A stretch of 64,000 bases of DNA from Melioribacteraceae bacterium (GTDB lineage Bacteria; Bacteroidota; Ignavibacteria; Ignavibacteriales; Melioribacteraceae): the NCBI GenBank assembly GCA_027030245.1, contig JALVFE010000016.1:372001-436000 (forward strand). The letters run 5' to 3'. The notes beneath the pieces are model-generated. The model saw nothing but the letters and a program-made list of their open reading frames with translations, was not told the DNA's origin and searched no databases. Position 1 is the first letter of the stretch. Each line of letters begins with the position of its first letter. The position numbers and the translations under genes are program-made. This document shows positions 45,717 to 55,618 of the stretch, one piece after another.

Positions 45717-46808
45717 ATGAAAACCGAAGAAATTATCCGCAATGTACCAAAAGTATTATTACATGATCATCTCGATGGCGGTTTAAGACCTTCAACAATT
45801 ATCGAACTTGCAAAGGAAATTAATTACAAAAAATTACCTACGGAAGATCCGGAGGAATTAGCCCGGTGGTTTCACAGAGGAGCAAATAAAGGTAACTTGG
45901 TTGAATTTTTACAAGGCTTTGAACATACTGTTGCCGTAATGCAAACCAAAGAAGCTCTGGAACGTGTCGCTTACGAAATGATGGAAGATATGAAAAACGA
46001 CGGCGTCTGTTACGTTGAAACACGTTTTGCACCGGTTCTGCATTTGGAAAACGGACTTCATTACGAAGAAGTTGTAAATGCCGTATTAAACGGTTTGGAA
46101 CGGGGAAAAAAAGATTTTGGCGTTGGCTACGGCCTCATTTTGTGCGCAATGAGAAATATGACGAACTCGCTTGAAATAGCAGAATTGGCAGCTGACTTCC
46201 GGTTCAAAGGTGTTGTCGGGTTCGACCTTGCGGGCGAAGAAGGCGGATATCCGCCTAAAGATCATCTTGAAGCATTTCAATATATTAAACGTATAAATTT
46301 TAATATTACAATTCACGCCGGAGAAGCGTTCGGTAAAGAATCGATTTGGCAAGCCATTCAATATTGCGGAGCACACAGAATCGGTCACGCAACAAGATTA
46401 AAAGAAGATATTGTTTTCGATTCTGATGGCGAAATTGTTGCCTTGGGAGAATTAGCGCAATACATTCTCGATCACCGTTTGCCGTTGGAAATCTGTTTGT
46501 TGAGTAATGTTCACACCGGTGCAATAGATAAATTGGAAAATCATCCGTTTATTAAACTTTTCCGTAAAAAATTCAGAGTGTTTTTGAATACGGACGACAG
46601 GCTGATGAGTGATACAACATTAACAAAAGAATATCTGATAGCCCAAGAAACTTTCGGAATTACCTTGGATGATATCGAAAAACTCAATATAAATGCGATG
46701 AAATCTGCATTTATTCATTACGAAGACAGATTACATTACATTTACAATGTAATTAAACCTGGTTACCAAAAAATGAGAGAAAAGTTACTTTCACTTCAAA
46801 ATGTTTAA
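45717..46808 (+). CDS. Adenosine deaminase family protein
   Basis: The ORF is open from 45666, but the ATG at 45717 is preceded by GAGGG and gives a standard N-terminus (KTEEIIRNVPKVLLHDHLDGG). Zinc and catalytic motifs are HDHLDGGLRP, ITIHAGEAFGKES, HRIGHATRL, LLSNVHTGA and LNTDDRLMS. It should hydrolyse adenosine or a related amino-purine. The aspartate motif has R where classical adenosine deaminases have P, so the exact substrate may differ. The small gene at 46818 follows by 9 bp. Confidence 0.92.
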   Translation: MKTEEIIRNVPKVLLHDHLDGGLRPSTIIELAKEINYKKLPTEDPEELARWFHRGANKGNLVEFLQGFEHTVAVMQTKEALERVAYEMMEDMKNDGVCYVETRFAPVLHLENGLHYEEVVNAVLNGLERGKKDFGVGYGLILCAMRNMTNSLEIAELAADFRFKGVVGFDLAGEEGGYPPKDHLEAFQYIKRINFNITIHAGEAFGKESIWQAIQYCGAHRIGHATRLKEDIVFDSDGEIVALGELAQYILDHRLPLEICLLSNVHTGAIDKLENHPFIKLFRKKFRVFLNTDDRLMSDTTLTKEYLIAQETFGITLDDIEKLNINAMKSAFIHYEDRLHYIYNVIKPGYQKMREKLLSLQNV

Positions 46809-46817
46809 CGGGAAATT

Positions 46818-47156
46818 ATGAAGAAAAAATTATTCCAAAATTATTCGTTCGAATTCGATAAAAACGAAAGAAAAGTATTAACCAGCTTTTGTAACCAAGC
46901 AATTAAACAAATGCAAGGCGACGAACGCTTTTTTAAAGACATCCGTGCGTTCGAATCTATAATCAAAAAACTTGAAGGGGATGCGAATCCCGTAAAACTA
47001 ACAAAAGAAGAGAAAACCAAATTGGTTTTCCAGCTTAAAGAAAATGTAAAATATTTTCAAAAAGAAATGGACAAAAGTTGGTTTTTAAAAAAATGGCTAA
47101 TGAAAAACATGTTCAAACAATATAATAATTTATTAACAAAACACTTTGAAAATTAA
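46818..47156 (+). CDS. Small unknown protein between adenosine deaminase and hutU
   Basis: The 112-residue protein is Lys-rich and helical ([57 protein letters not shown]). There is no signal peptide and no recognised family. The ribosome site GGGA is close to the ATG. It ends directly before the hutU start, so it is likely co-transcribed with both neighbours. Confidence 0.65.
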   Translation: MKKKLFQNYSFEFDKNERKVLTSFCNQAIKQMQGDERFFKDIRAFESIIKKLEGDANPVKLTKEEKTKLVFQLKENVKYFQKEMDKSWFLKKWLMKNMFKQYNNLLTKHFEN

Positions 47157-47157
47157 A

Positions 47158-48804
47158 ATGAGAACAGTAAAAGCACCACGAGGGACGGAATTAACTTGCA
47201 AGGGTTGGATTCAGGAAGCTGCAATGCGAATGTTGATGAACAATCTGGATCCGGAAGTTGCGGAAAAACCCGAAGAGTTAATTGTTTACGGCGGATCAGG
47301 TAAAGCCGCCAGAAACTGGGATGCATTCGAAGCAATAATCGACTCTTTAAAAAATTTGGAGAACGACGAAACCCTTCTAATTCAATCCGGTAAACCGGTC
47401 GGCATCTTCAAAACACACGAAAATGCGCCAAGAGTTATTATCTCAAATGCCATGCTTGTACCCGATTGGGCAAATTGGGATGAATTCCGGAGACTGGAAA
47501 AAATGGGTTTAACTATGTACGGACAAATGACAGCGGGCAGTTGGATTTACATCGGAACGCAAGGAATTTTGCAAGGCACGTACGAAACGTTTGCCGAAGT
47601 TGCACGCCAACATTTTGGAGGCAGTTTGGAAGGTAAATTCTTGTTAACCGCAGGCATTGGCGGTATGGGCGGTGCGCAACCTTTGGCAGCTACAATGAAC
47701 GGAGCCGCATTTTTAGGTATAGACGTTGACATAAAACGGTTGGAAAAAAGAATCGAAACAAAATACTTGGATGTTATTACAAAAGATTTGGACGAAGCAC
47801 TTGAATTAGTGCTCAAAGCCAAAGCAGATAAAAAAGCCTTGTCGGTAGGTTTGGTCGGGAACGCCGGTGAAGTTTTACCGGAAATTCTGAGAAGAGGAAT
47901 CATTCCCGATGTTCTAACCGATCAAACTTCGGCACACGATACTTTGAACGGCTACGTTCCCATGGGAATGACATTCGAAGAGGCATTGAAATTAAGAAAG
48001 GAAAATCCCGCCGAATACATTAAACGTGCGAAAGAAACAATTGTGGTTCACGTTAAAACAATGCTAGAATTCCAAAAAAGGGGCGCGGTTACGTTTGATT
48101 ACGGAAACAATATTCGCGGCGAAGCCAAAGAAAACGGAGTAGAAAATGCATTTGATTTTCCGGGTTTTGTTCCGGCATTTATCCGCCCATTGTTCAACGA
48201 CGGGAAAGGACCTTTCCGCTGGGCAGCACTTTCCGGTGACCCGAACGATATTTACGAAACCGACAAAGCGGTTATAGAAACATTCCCCGAAGACGAAGCG
48301 CTTGTAAGATGGATTAAAATGGCGCAGAAAAAAGTGGCATTCCAAGGATTACCGGCACGGATTTGCTGGTTGGGTTACGGAGCCCGAGCTAAAATGGGAA
48401 AAATCTTTAACGATCTCGTTGCATCGGGTAAAGTTAAAGCTCCTATTGTTATCGGCAGAGATCATCTCGATTGCGGTTCAGTTGCTTCGCCTTACAGAGA
48501 AACCGAAGGAATGAAAGACGGCAGCGATGCCATAGCCGATTGGCCTATACTTAATATTCTAATGAATACGATCGGCGGCGCTAGTTGGGTTTCATTCCAT
48601 CACGGCGGAGGCGTGGGCATCGGGAAATCCCTTCATGCCGGAATGGTCATAGTTGCAGACGGTACCAAGGAAGCGGAACAAAGATTAGAAAGGGTTTTAA
48701 CATACGATCCCGGTACAGGAATTATGCGACACGCAGACGCTGGCTACAAACGGGCTATAGAAAACGCCAAAAAATTCGGAATAAAAATTCCCATGCTAAA
48801 ATAA
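47158..48804 (+). CDS. hutU: Urocanate hydratase
   Basis: The 548-residue enzyme adds water to urocanate in histidine breakdown. The ATG at 47158 is chosen over a TTG at 47146 because it gives the family N-terminus [16 protein letters not shown]. It has [17 protein letters not shown] (NAD-related loop), [41 protein letters not shown] and the [21 protein letters not shown] active-site region, plus [16 protein letters not shown]. Full length. hutH, hutI and ftcD/hutG are not in the window, so it is separated from the rest of the pathway. Confidence 0.97.
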   Translation: MRTVKAPRGTELTCKGWIQEAAMRMLMNNLDPEVAEKPEELIVYGGSGKAARNWDAFEAIIDSLKNLENDETLLIQSGKPVGIFKTHENAPRVIISNAMLVPDWANWDEFRRLEKMGLTMYGQMTAGSWIYIGTQGILQGTYETFAEVARQHFGGSLEGKFLLTAGIGGMGGAQPLAATMNGAAFLGIDVDIKRLEKRIETKYLDVITKDLDEALELVLKAKADKKALSVGLVGNAGEVLPEILRRGIIPDVLTDQTSAHDTLNGYVPMGMTFEEALKLRKENPAEYIKRAKETIVVHVKTMLEFQKRGAVTFDYGNNIRGEAKENGVENAFDFPGFVPAFIRPLFNDGKGPFRWAALSGDPNDIYETDKAVIETFPEDEALVRWIKMAQKKVAFQGLPARICWLGYGARAKMGKIFNDLVASGKVKAPIVIGRDHLDCGSVASPYRETEGMKDGSDAIADWPILNILMNTIGGASWVSFHHGGGVGIGKSLHAGMVIVADGTKEAEQRLERVLTYDPGTGIMRHADAGYKRAIENAKKFGIKIPMLK

Positions 48805-48885
48805 ATTTTTATTTTTTTTGGAAGTGACACAAGTGTAATATATTTTTGGATTAGTAAAAGAAAATTAATTTGCGAGGAAAATCAA

Positions 48886-50073
48886 ATGAAAGTGTTAATT
48901 GCCGATAAGCTACCCGAACAATACATACAAAAATTAAGAGATCATAATCTGGAGGTAGTTTTTGATCCTTCCCTAGGCGAAAACGATTTGCCCGAAGCCG
49001 CTAAAGATGCTGATATTCTTGTTGTACGCTCAACCGTTGTTAATGCAAAAACAATAGAAGAAAGTAAAAATTTGAATTTGATTGTCCGTGCCGGAGCCGG
49101 TTACAACAACATAGATTTACCTGCGGCAAATAAAAAAGGTGTTTACGTTGCGAATTGTCCGGGCAAAAACGCTATTGCAGTTGCGGAGTTGGCAATCGGA
49201 TTAATGATATCGCTCGATAGAAAAATTCCCGATAACGTAATCGATTTTAGAAACGGTGTTTGGAACAAAGCAAAATATTCAAAAGCAAAAGGATTGTTCG
49301 GTCGTACAATTGCCATCGTTGGTATGGGAAATATCGGTAAGGAAGTTGCCAAACGGGCAAACGCGCTCGGTATGAATGTTTACGGAAAGGATATATCAAG
49401 AATCGAAGGGGTTGCTTATAAAGATTTTTCCGAATTCGATAAAGTTCTGCCCATTGCCGATGTTGTAACCTTGCACTTACCCGTTACGCCACAAACGAAA
49501 AATTTATTTAACGAAGAGATGTTCAGTTATATGAAAGACGGTGCAATTTTTATCAATACTTCCCGGGCGGGCGTGGTTGACGAAGATGCACTTATCAAAG
49601 CGGTTAAAGAAAAAAATCTCCGTGTGGGATTGGATGTTTTCAACGACGAACCGGAAAGCAAAACCGGCAGCGTAAGCTCAAAATTACAAGAATTGGAAAA
49701 TGTTTATGTAACGCATCACATTGGAGCTTCTACCGAACAAGCACAAAATGCAGTTGCGGCGGAAACCGTAAAAATCATTTTGGATTATATTAACAGTGGA
49801 GTAATTGCTCATTGGGTTAACAAAGCTCATTCCACCGATGCCGCTTATCAATTAGCGGTTAAACATTACGACAAGCCGGGCGTACTTGCATCAATATTAG
49901 ATGTAATCCGGGAAGGTGAAATTAACATCGAAGAAATGGAAAATATGATTTTCGAAGGCGGACTTGTTGCTCTTTGTACGATGAAGTTGAAAAAACCTGC
50001 TACAGAGGAAATGCTTGAGGCAATTAGAGAAAATCCGAACGTAATAACAGTTTCGCACACTGTAGCAAATTAA
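48886..50073 (+). CDS. serA: D-3-phosphoglycerate dehydrogenase-like protein
   Basis: The 395-residue protein is a D-2-hydroxyacid dehydrogenase with NAD loop IAIVGMGNIGKEVAKRANALG (about 146-166), NTSRAGVVDEDALIKAV (about 226-242) containing the catalytic-region Arg, and the His in THHIGASTEQAQ. A C-terminal ACT domain is present (KPGVLASILDVIREGEINIEEMENM), giving the short SerA type. It should oxidise 3-phosphoglycerate in serine synthesis. The ribosome site is GAGG, eight bases upstream. Confidence 0.93.
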   Translation: MKVLIADKLPEQYIQKLRDHNLEVVFDPSLGENDLPEAAKDADILVVRSTVVNAKTIEESKNLNLIVRAGAGYNNIDLPAANKKGVYVANCPGKNAIAVAELAIGLMISLDRKIPDNVIDFRNGVWNKAKYSKAKGLFGRTIAIVGMGNIGKEVAKRANALGMNVYGKDISRIEGVAYKDFSEFDKVLPIADVVTLHLPVTPQTKNLFNEEMFSYMKDGAIFINTSRAGVVDEDALIKAVKEKNLRVGLDVFNDEPESKTGSVSSKLQELENVYVTHHIGASTEQAQNAVAAETVKIILDYINSGVIAHWVNKAHSTDAAYQLAVKHYDKPGVLASILDVIREGEINIEEMENMIFEGGLVALCTMKLKKPATEEMLEAIRENPNVITVSHTVAN

Positions 50074-50090
50074 AAGAGTTAAAAACGTTA

Positions 50091-50849
50091 TTAAGTTAAA
50101 TTAATCTCTGTTATTTCTTTTACAATACCGTGATAATAAGCCAGACGAAGAAGTTCGCTTAATCCGGTAATTTCGTTTCCCGTAATCTCGAAGTAAACGG
50201 AATCAAAGTTTTCCGTAATAAAATTTTTTGCATTTTGTGATAAATCCAAACCGGATAAATACTCCGCTAAATTATCTTCTATTGTTTCGTCAACTTTTTT
50301 CTCGAAATTCGAAATTTCTTCGAGAAGCATTTTGTTTTTACTGACCAATACAAAATTCACATAAGGATAATCAATATATTCCGCTATAATTTCCGAGAAG
50401 CTGACTCCTTTTTCGAGCAACATATCTTGAAAATTTTCATTACCAACTACCAAATAATTTTCCTTATCGAATTCTTTAATCTCGGCAGTAAGTTGGGGAG
50501 ATATGTTCACGCCGAATTTTTCCAGTAATATTATTTTGCTGAGAATAATTTCGTTTGTAGAAACATCGCCGGTTAAAAATAATTTATCGATATTACGTTG
50601 CGAAGGTTTAAAATAAAGATAAGAATTTGAAAGCGGACCGTCGAACGATATTCCGATTTTATTCGAAACGAAAAGTTCGGAATGTTGAAGTAAATCGAAT
50701 GCCGGTATTATGCCCAATTCGCTTTCCCCCTTTTCCACCGCTTGAACTATCATCGCAGATTGAGTCGGTTCAACTTCGAACCTTTCGAAAGCGGGCAGAG
50801 AATTTACTAACAACCGGGCAAAAATATTTTGAGGTATACTTATTTTCAT
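50091..50849 (-). CDS. Unknown protein, MqnA/periplasmic-binding-like fold
   Basis: The ATG at 50849 (KISIPQNIFARLLVNSLPAF) is used. An ATG six codons upstream lies inside the terminator hairpin of the rplS operon. The 252 residues show a pattern like MqnA/solute-binding folds (VEKGESELGIIPAFDLLQHSELFVSNKIGISFDG, YVNFVLVSKNKML). No MqnA-specific motif can be fixed and no menaquinone genes are nearby. There is no ribosome site and no signal peptide. The role is unknown. Confidence 0.6.
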   Translation of the reverse strand: MKISIPQNIFARLLVNSLPAFERFEVEPTQSAMIVQAVEKGESELGIIPAFDLLQHSELFVSNKIGISFDGPLSNSYLYFKPSQRNIDKLFLTGDVSTNEIILSKIILLEKFGVNISPQLTAEIKEFDKENYLVVGNENFQDMLLEKGVSFSEIIAEYIDYPYVNFVLVSKNKMLLEEISNFEKKVDETIEDNLAEYLSGLDLSQNAKNFITENFDSVYFEITGNEITGLSELLRLAYYHGIVKEITEINLT

Positions 50850-50852
50850 AAT

Positions 50853-50877
50853 AAAAAAAGCCGCCATAAAAGGCGAC
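50853..50877 (-). terminator. Terminator of the ffh-rplS operon
   Basis: On the minus strand GTCGCC-TTTTAT-GGCGGC forms a six-pair stem (one G-U) followed by TTTTTTT. It lies between rplS and the unknown gene that starts at 50849. Confidence 0.7.
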
Positions 50878-50903
50878 TTCCGAAAAAAATATGTTCAGCT
50901 AAA

Positions 50904-51251
50904 TTATCTAATATTTTTACTTTTAATTCTGGCTGCTTTACCTGAAAGATTTCTTAAGTAATAAAGCTTGGCTCTTCTTACTTTTCCTTCGCGTACAACA
51001 TCAATTTTTGCAATTTTAGGCGAATTGTATGGGAATATTCTTTCAACACCAACACCGCTGGAAATTTTTCTAACGGTAAAGGTTTTATTTATTCCACCGC
51101 CTTTTATACTGATAACATCGCCTTCGAACGGTTGGATTCTTTCCTTATCCCCTTCGATAACTCTTACATGTACACGAATTCTATCTCCCACGTTAAATTG
51201 TGGTAAATCAGTTCTTAGTTGATCTTTAACTAATTCATTTAAAGTATTCAT
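50904..51251 (-). CDS. rplS: 50S ribosomal protein L19
   Basis: The 115-residue protein has [40 protein letters not shown] and [33 protein letters not shown], the standard L19 pattern. The start is ATG at 51251, in a TGATG overlap with the trmD stop and with GGAG five bases before it; the GTG one codon upstream is less likely. It is last in the ffh-rpsP-khpA-rimM-trmD-rplS run and is followed by a terminator. Confidence 0.98.
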   Translation of the reverse strand: MNTLNELVKDQLRTDLPQFNVGDRIRVHVRVIEGDKERIQPFEGDVISIKGGGINKTFTVRKISSGVGVERIFPYNSPKIAKIDVVREGKVRRAKLYYLRNLSGKAARIKSKNIR

Positions 51252-51934
51252 CACTTCTCCAATCTATTTATTTTTTTCCAAATTTCGGTATTCTTTTTTG
51301 ATTGTTTTTCTTTCCACTTCTTTATTTCCGCCGCATTACCCGAAAGCAAAACATCCGGAACTTTCATTCCTTCGTATTCCGGTGGCCTTGTGTAATAAGG
51401 CGGTTCCATTATATCGCCGTCCATCAACGAATCGTTTAATGCGGATTCGCTGTCTCCGAGCACTCCTGGAATCAGTCTTACAACCGAATCGACAATTATC
51501 AATGCCGGAAGTTCGCCGCCGCTTAAAATAAAATTGCCAATAGAAATTTCATCGGTCGCAAATTTTTCCCGCACCCGGTCGTCAATTCCTTTATAGTGTC
51601 CCGCAATTATCAAAATATTTTCGGCCAAAGAGAATTTGTTAGCCATCGACTGATTGTAAATCTTCCCTTTCGGCGTACAAAATATAACGTGATCGTATTT
51701 CCTTTCTTTTTGCAACTTCTTTATGCATTCGAAAAAAGGCTCAGGTTTTAATAGCATTCCCGGTCCGCCGCCGTAAGGTTTATCATCAATCTGTTTATGT
51801 TTATCATAAGCATAGTCTCTCAAATTATGCACAACAATTTCAACTAATTTTTTATCTTGTGCTCTTTTTACTATGCTTGTTTCCAACGGGCTTTTAAGTA
51901 AATCCGGCACAGCCGATATAATATCAATCCTCAT
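51251..51934 (-). CDS. trmD: tRNA (guanine-N1-)-methyltransferase
   Basis: TrmD methylates G37 of tRNA with SAM. Motifs are [18 protein letters not shown] at the N-terminus, [13 protein letters not shown], the knotted SAM site with [33 protein letters not shown] and [17 protein letters not shown]. The start is set at the second of two adjacent ATGs (51934) to match the family. It overlaps the rimM end by 11 bp and the rplS start by one base. Confidence 0.97.
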   Translation of the reverse strand: MRIDIISAVPDLLKSPLETSIVKRAQDKKLVEIVVHNLRDYAYDKHKQIDDKPYGGGPGMLLKPEPFFECIKKLQKERKYDHVIFCTPKGKIYNQSMANKFSLAENILIIAGHYKGIDDRVREKFATDEISIGNFILSGGELPALIIVDSVVRLIPGVLGDSESALNDSLMDGDIMEPPYYTRPPEYEGMKVPDVLLSGNAAEIKKWKEKQSKKNTEIWKKINRLEK

Positions 51935-52442
51935 CATTTTCGTACTCAAAGTTGTCTGTCAAATCAATTTTTTTATTTTTCACATCAACATTTTTTACGA
52001 AAGATGTTACTGCCGGAACTAAGATTTCTTCACCCTTTTCGTTTTGTACAACATAAACATCATTTGCGGGAAGTGAAAGAACATCAATCAAATTTCCAAA
52101 GAACTTTCCGTCTTTATAAACTTTACATCCAACCAAATCATGGATGTAAAAAGAATTTTCCGGAAGATTGGTTAATTCGTCTTCCGTAATAAAAATTTTC
52201 TTTCCAACTAAAAAGGAAACATCTTCTGCAGTATTAAAATTTTTAAACTTTAGAAGAAGCTTCCCTTTTTCATAAATCGATTTTTCTACGATAAAGGGAT
52301 TCTTATCGTTAAAAACATCGATAAAAACTTTCAACCCGCTGTAAAACCTTTCCGGAAAATCCGTAAAGGGTAAAACGGACAAAAATCCTTCTTTCTTTTT
52401 TGATACTTCTTTAATTTCCGCTACTAAAAAGAAATCACTCAA
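51924..52442 (-). CDS. rimM: 16S rRNA processing protein RimM
   Basis: The 172-residue protein has an N-terminal RimM domain (FFLVAEIKEVSKKKEGFLSVLPFTDFPERF) and a C-terminal PRC barrel (NSFYIHDLVGCKVYKDGKFFGNLIDVLSLPANDVYVV, EEILVPAVTSFVKNVDVKNKKI). It helps 30S subunit maturation. The start is TTG (52442). The ending is acidic (EYENDED). Its place between khpA and trmD is the standard one. Confidence 0.93.
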   Translation of the reverse strand: MSDFFLVAEIKEVSKKKEGFLSVLPFTDFPERFYSGLKVFIDVFNDKNPFIVEKSIYEKGKLLLKFKNFNTAEDVSFLVGKKIFITEDELTNLPENSFYIHDLVGCKVYKDGKFFGNLIDVLSLPANDVYVVQNEKGEEILVPAVTSFVKNVDVKNKKIDLTDNFEYENDED

Positions 52443-52451
52443 TTAAATAAC

Positions 52452-52685
52452 TTAATCAAGTATTTTTAGTATAGCTCTTTTACCTTCCTTAGCTGCAATA
52501 GCCGTTAATAGAGTTCTCATCGCTTGAGCAGTCTTACCCTGTTTACCGATTACTTTCCCAACATCATCAGCACCGACTTTAAGGGTAAGTTCTATTGTTT
52601 TCTCGTTGGGAACAGACTCCTCGATAACAACACTATCTGGATTGTCCACAAGATGTTTTGCAATAAATTCAACAAATTCTTTCAT
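52452..52685 (-). CDS. khpA: KH-domain RNA-binding protein KhpA
   Basis: The 77-residue single KH domain has the GxxG loop in VGKVIGKQGKTAQAMRTLL (about 42-60). It starts MKEFVEFIAKHLVDNPDSVV, as in KhpA/YlqC. It binds RNA, in some bacteria together with KhpB. It is located between rpsP and rimM, the usual place. Confidence 0.94.
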   Translation of the reverse strand: MKEFVEFIAKHLVDNPDSVVIEESVPNEKTIELTLKVGADDVGKVIGKQGKTAQAMRTLLTAIAAKEGKRAILKILD

Positions 52686-52747
52686 GAGACTCCCTGTAAT
52701 ATGTTAAAAGAAAGAGGGCACAACAACTATATGCGCAAAGAAAAAGC

Positions 52748-53242
52748 TTATTCCGTTTTACCGTCTTCTGCTTTTACTTCTTCGGAAGCAGTACCCTGTG
52801 CTTCCTCTGCGCTAATTTCCTCTTTTTCAACTTTTTCTTCAGGCTCTGCTTTAGGCTCTTCTTTAGCCACAGGTTTTGCTTTTGCCTTTGCTTTCTCCTC
52901 AGCCTTTTTTGCTAATTTAGCTTCATGCAGCTTTTTGAGCTCTTCTACTTTAGCATTAATCTCTTCTTCGCTTTTACCTCTCTTGGTCATATCGAATTTA
53001 AGTAAAATTCCTTCTTTCGAAAGGATATTTCTAACCGTAGTAGTGGGTTGCGCACCTACATTCAGCCAATAAAGAGCTCTTTCTTCACTGATTTCAATAG
53101 TAGCGGGATCGGTTTTGGGATTATATAAACCAATTGCTTCTATAAACCTTCCGTCGCGCGGAGCTCTTGCATCCGCAGCAACTACTTTATAGACAGGTTG
53201 CCTTTTCTTACCCATTCTTCTTAATCTTAACTTAACAGCCAA
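52748..53242 (-). CDS. rpsP: 30S ribosomal protein S16
   Basis: The first 90 or so residues are S16 ([56 protein letters not shown]). A C-terminal tail of about 70 residues is rich in Lys, Ala and Glu ([20 protein letters not shown]) and is low-complexity, as often in Bacteroidota S16. The start is TTG (53242) with GGAGG ten bases upstream. Confidence 0.97.
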   Translation of the reverse strand: MAVKLRLRRMGKKRQPVYKVVAADARAPRDGRFIEAIGLYNPKTDPATIEISEERALYWLNVGAQPTTTVRNILSKEGILLKFDMTKRGKSEEEINAKVEELKKLHEAKLAKKAEEKAKAKAKPVAKEEPKAEPEEKVEKEEISAEEAQGTASEEVKAEDGKTE

Positions 53243-53270
53243 ATTGCTATTTCCTCCTATTTATACATTA

Positions 53271-54605
53271 CTAATTAAATTTAAAATTTCTAAAATTACC
53301 AATCATTTTTTTACCGCTTTTTGATGTAAATCGCTTCATCATTTTCTGCATTTCGTTATATTGTTTGATAAGGCGATTAACATCTTGAATCGATGTTCCG
53401 CTTCCGCGTGCGATTCTTTTCCGTCTGCTTCCGTTCAGAATCTTTGGTTTCGCCCGTTCTTGTTTGGTCATTGATTGAATAATAGCTTCTACCTTAACCA
53501 ATTGCTTTTCGTCAACATCGGCATTTTTTATTGATGTTGATAATCCGGGAATCATACTCATCAACGATTTCAACGAGCCCATTTTCTTAATCATTTTTAT
53601 TTGTTTCAAGAAATCGTTAAAATCGAATTTGTTGCTCAGAAGTTTCTTTTCCAGATCTTCGGCTTCTTTTTCGTCTATTTGTTGCTGGGCTTTTTCAACA
53701 AACGAAACTATATCGCCTTTGCCCAAAATTCTTGAAGCCAATCGGTCGGAATGAAAAACTTCGATCGAATCGAGCTTTTCCCCTAAGCTAACAAATTTAA
53801 TAGGCTTTTGTACAATTGCCCGGATCGAAAGGGCGCACCCGCCTCTCGAATCGCCATCCAATTTTGTAAGAACAATTCCGTCAAATTCCACATTATCGTG
53901 AAACGCTTTTGCGGAATTTACGGCATCTTGACCCGTCATTGAGTCAACTACAAATAAAGTTTCGGTCGGATTAACTTTTTTCTTAATCGCGACCACTTCT
54001 TCCATCAATTCGTCGTCTACGTGTAAACGACCGGCAGTATCGATAATAATTGTATTCAGTCCATTTTCTTTTGCGTAAGCCAAAGATTTTCCGGAAATTT
54101 CAACCGCATCTTTTGTATCGGGAATTGTAAAAACATCAATCCCAATCTGCTTACCCAAAAGTTTTAACTGTTCCCTTGCCGCGGGTCTGTAAACATCCGC
54201 CGCAACAAGTAAAACGTTTCTTTTCCGTTCTTTTAAATATTTTGCCAGTTTTGCGCTAAAGGTAGTTTTACCCGAACCTTGTAAACCAACCAGCAAAATA
54301 ACCGTTGGACCCGAAGGATTTAATTTTAACTCGTTCCCTTCGCGCCCCATTAATTCGGTTAACTCATCATGAATAATTTTTGTGATGAGCTGACCGGGCG
54401 TAACGGAAGCCAGAACTTCCTTGCCAAGAGCTTTTTCTTTTACTTCTTCGATAAAATTCTTGGCTACCTTGTAATTTACATCGGCATCTAAAAGAACTCT
54501 TCTTATTTCTCTTAACGTATCAGAGATATTTTTTTCGGTGATTCTTCCCTGACCCGTTACTTTTTTTAGAGCTTTATCAAATTTTAGTGTCAGATCCTCG
54601 AGCAT
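53271..54605 (-). CDS. ffh: Signal recognition particle protein
   Basis: The ATG at 54605 is used (LEDLTLKFDKALKKVTG) instead of a TTG three codons upstream. The GTPase has P-loop LLVGLQGSGKTTFSAKLAKYL (about 107-127), DTAGRLHVDDELMEEV, TKLDGDSRGGCALSI and a C-terminal M domain (GSGTSIQDVNRLIKQYNEMQKMMKRF). It binds 4.5S RNA and signal sequences to target inner-membrane proteins. The SRP RNA gene was not seen in the window. Confidence 0.98.
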   Translation of the reverse strand: MLEDLTLKFDKALKKVTGQGRITEKNISDTLREIRRVLLDADVNYKVAKNFIEEVKEKALGKEVLASVTPGQLITKIIHDELTELMGREGNELKLNPSGPTVILLVGLQGSGKTTFSAKLAKYLKERKRNVLLVAADVYRPAAREQLKLLGKQIGIDVFTIPDTKDAVEISGKSLAYAKENGLNTIIIDTAGRLHVDDELMEEVVAIKKKVNPTETLFVVDSMTGQDAVNSAKAFHDNVEFDGIVLTKLDGDSRGGCALSIRAIVQKPIKFVSLGEKLDSIEVFHSDRLASRILGKGDIVSFVEKAQQQIDEKEAEDLEKKLLSNKFDFNDFLKQIKMIKKMGSLKSLMSMIPGLSTSIKNADVDEKQLVKVEAIIQSMTKQERAKPKILNGSRRKRIARGSGTSIQDVNRLIKQYNEMQKMMKRFTSKSGKKMIGNFRNFKFN

Positions 54606-54657
54606 AATATCCAATATTTATAAAAAATAACAAATTCTGTATAATTTTCAAACAATT

Positions 54658-55542
54658 TTATGATTCTTTCAGCGCATTTGCACCGGAAACAATTTCTATA
54701 ATTTCTTTGGTTATGGAAGCTTGTCTTTCCTTGTTGTATGTAATCTGCAATGTTCTTATCATTTCTTTTGCGTTTTCGGTTGCCATATCCATTGCCGTCA
54801 TTCTGGCGCCCAATTCCGCCGCATACGATTCAAGCAATATTTTCCACATCGAAGCATTTAAATATTTCGGCAACAGCGAATGAATAATGCTTGCTTTATC
54901 GGGCTCGTATATAAACTCAACATGCTTTTTGTTTTCTTTATCTGTTTCTTCTTCCCTTTTGATTGGCAACAATTGTTCTACAACTACATTTTGTTGAATT
55001 ACCGATTTGAATTCGTTATAGACCACAATCACTCTATCAACTTCCCCGTTTTCAAATTTACTAACCATTTTTTTCATAAAACCCGATACAAAATCGAACT
55101 TAAGAGAAGAGAAGATTCCGTTGTATCTTTCGGCAATGTTATAAGAGAGCCGGCTGAAATAATCGCCGCCTTTTTTACCAATGCAATATAGGTCGATGTC
55201 TGAACTTTCCAGCAAATTGGAATATTCGGTTTCCAGCATTTCTTCAACGGTACGAATAACATTCATATTAAAAGCGCCGCACAACCCGCGATCCGAAGTT
55301 ACGACAACCACGGCTAACTTTTTAAGTTCCCTTTCTTCAAGCAAAATATTGGAGAAATCTTTTTCAGCGCTCAACAAATGATGTAACACTTCGGAAATTT
55401 TTCTTGAATAAGGTCGTGCATTAATAATATTCTCTTGTGCTCTTCGTAATCTGGCAGCCGCAACCATTTTCATCGCTTTGGTAATTTGTTGCGTATTCTG
55501 CACACCAACAATTCTTCTTTTAATTTCTCTTAGTGTTGCCAT
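54658..55542 (-). CDS. atpG: ATP synthase F1 gamma subunit
   Basis: The 294-residue protein has an N-terminal LREIKRRIVGVQNTQQITKAMKMVAAARLRRAQ and C-terminal ARMTAMDMATENAKEMIRTLQITYNKERQASITKEI, the two helices of the rotor stalk. It is last in the atp run. A strong hairpin lies between it and atpA. The beta and epsilon genes that usually follow are absent; ffh comes next instead. Confidence 0.98.
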   Translation of the reverse strand: MATLREIKRRIVGVQNTQQITKAMKMVAAARLRRAQENIINARPYSRKISEVLHHLLSAEKDFSNILLEERELKKLAVVVVTSDRGLCGAFNMNVIRTVEEMLETEYSNLLESSDIDLYCIGKKGGDYFSRLSYNIAERYNGIFSSLKFDFVSGFMKKMVSKFENGEVDRVIVVYNEFKSVIQQNVVVEQLLPIKREEETDKENKKHVEFIYEPDKASIIHSLLPKYLNASMWKILLESYAAELGARMTAMDMATENAKEMIRTLQITYNKERQASITKEIIEIVSGANALKES

Positions 55543-55568
55543 ATTATTTTCATTATTTTAACAAAATA

Positions 55569-55593
55569 ATACCGGAACAGCCGGTTCCGGTAT
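55569..55593 (-). other. Intra-operon hairpin between atpA and atpG
   Basis: A perfect 10-bp stem ATACCGGAAC / GTTCCGGTAT with a five-base loop. Minus-strand sequence after it is T-rich but not a clean T-run. It may attenuate atpG transcription or protect upstream mRNA. Confidence 0.6.
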
Positions 55594-55618
55594 AAATTAT
55601 ACATTCATTTGAAAAAAC

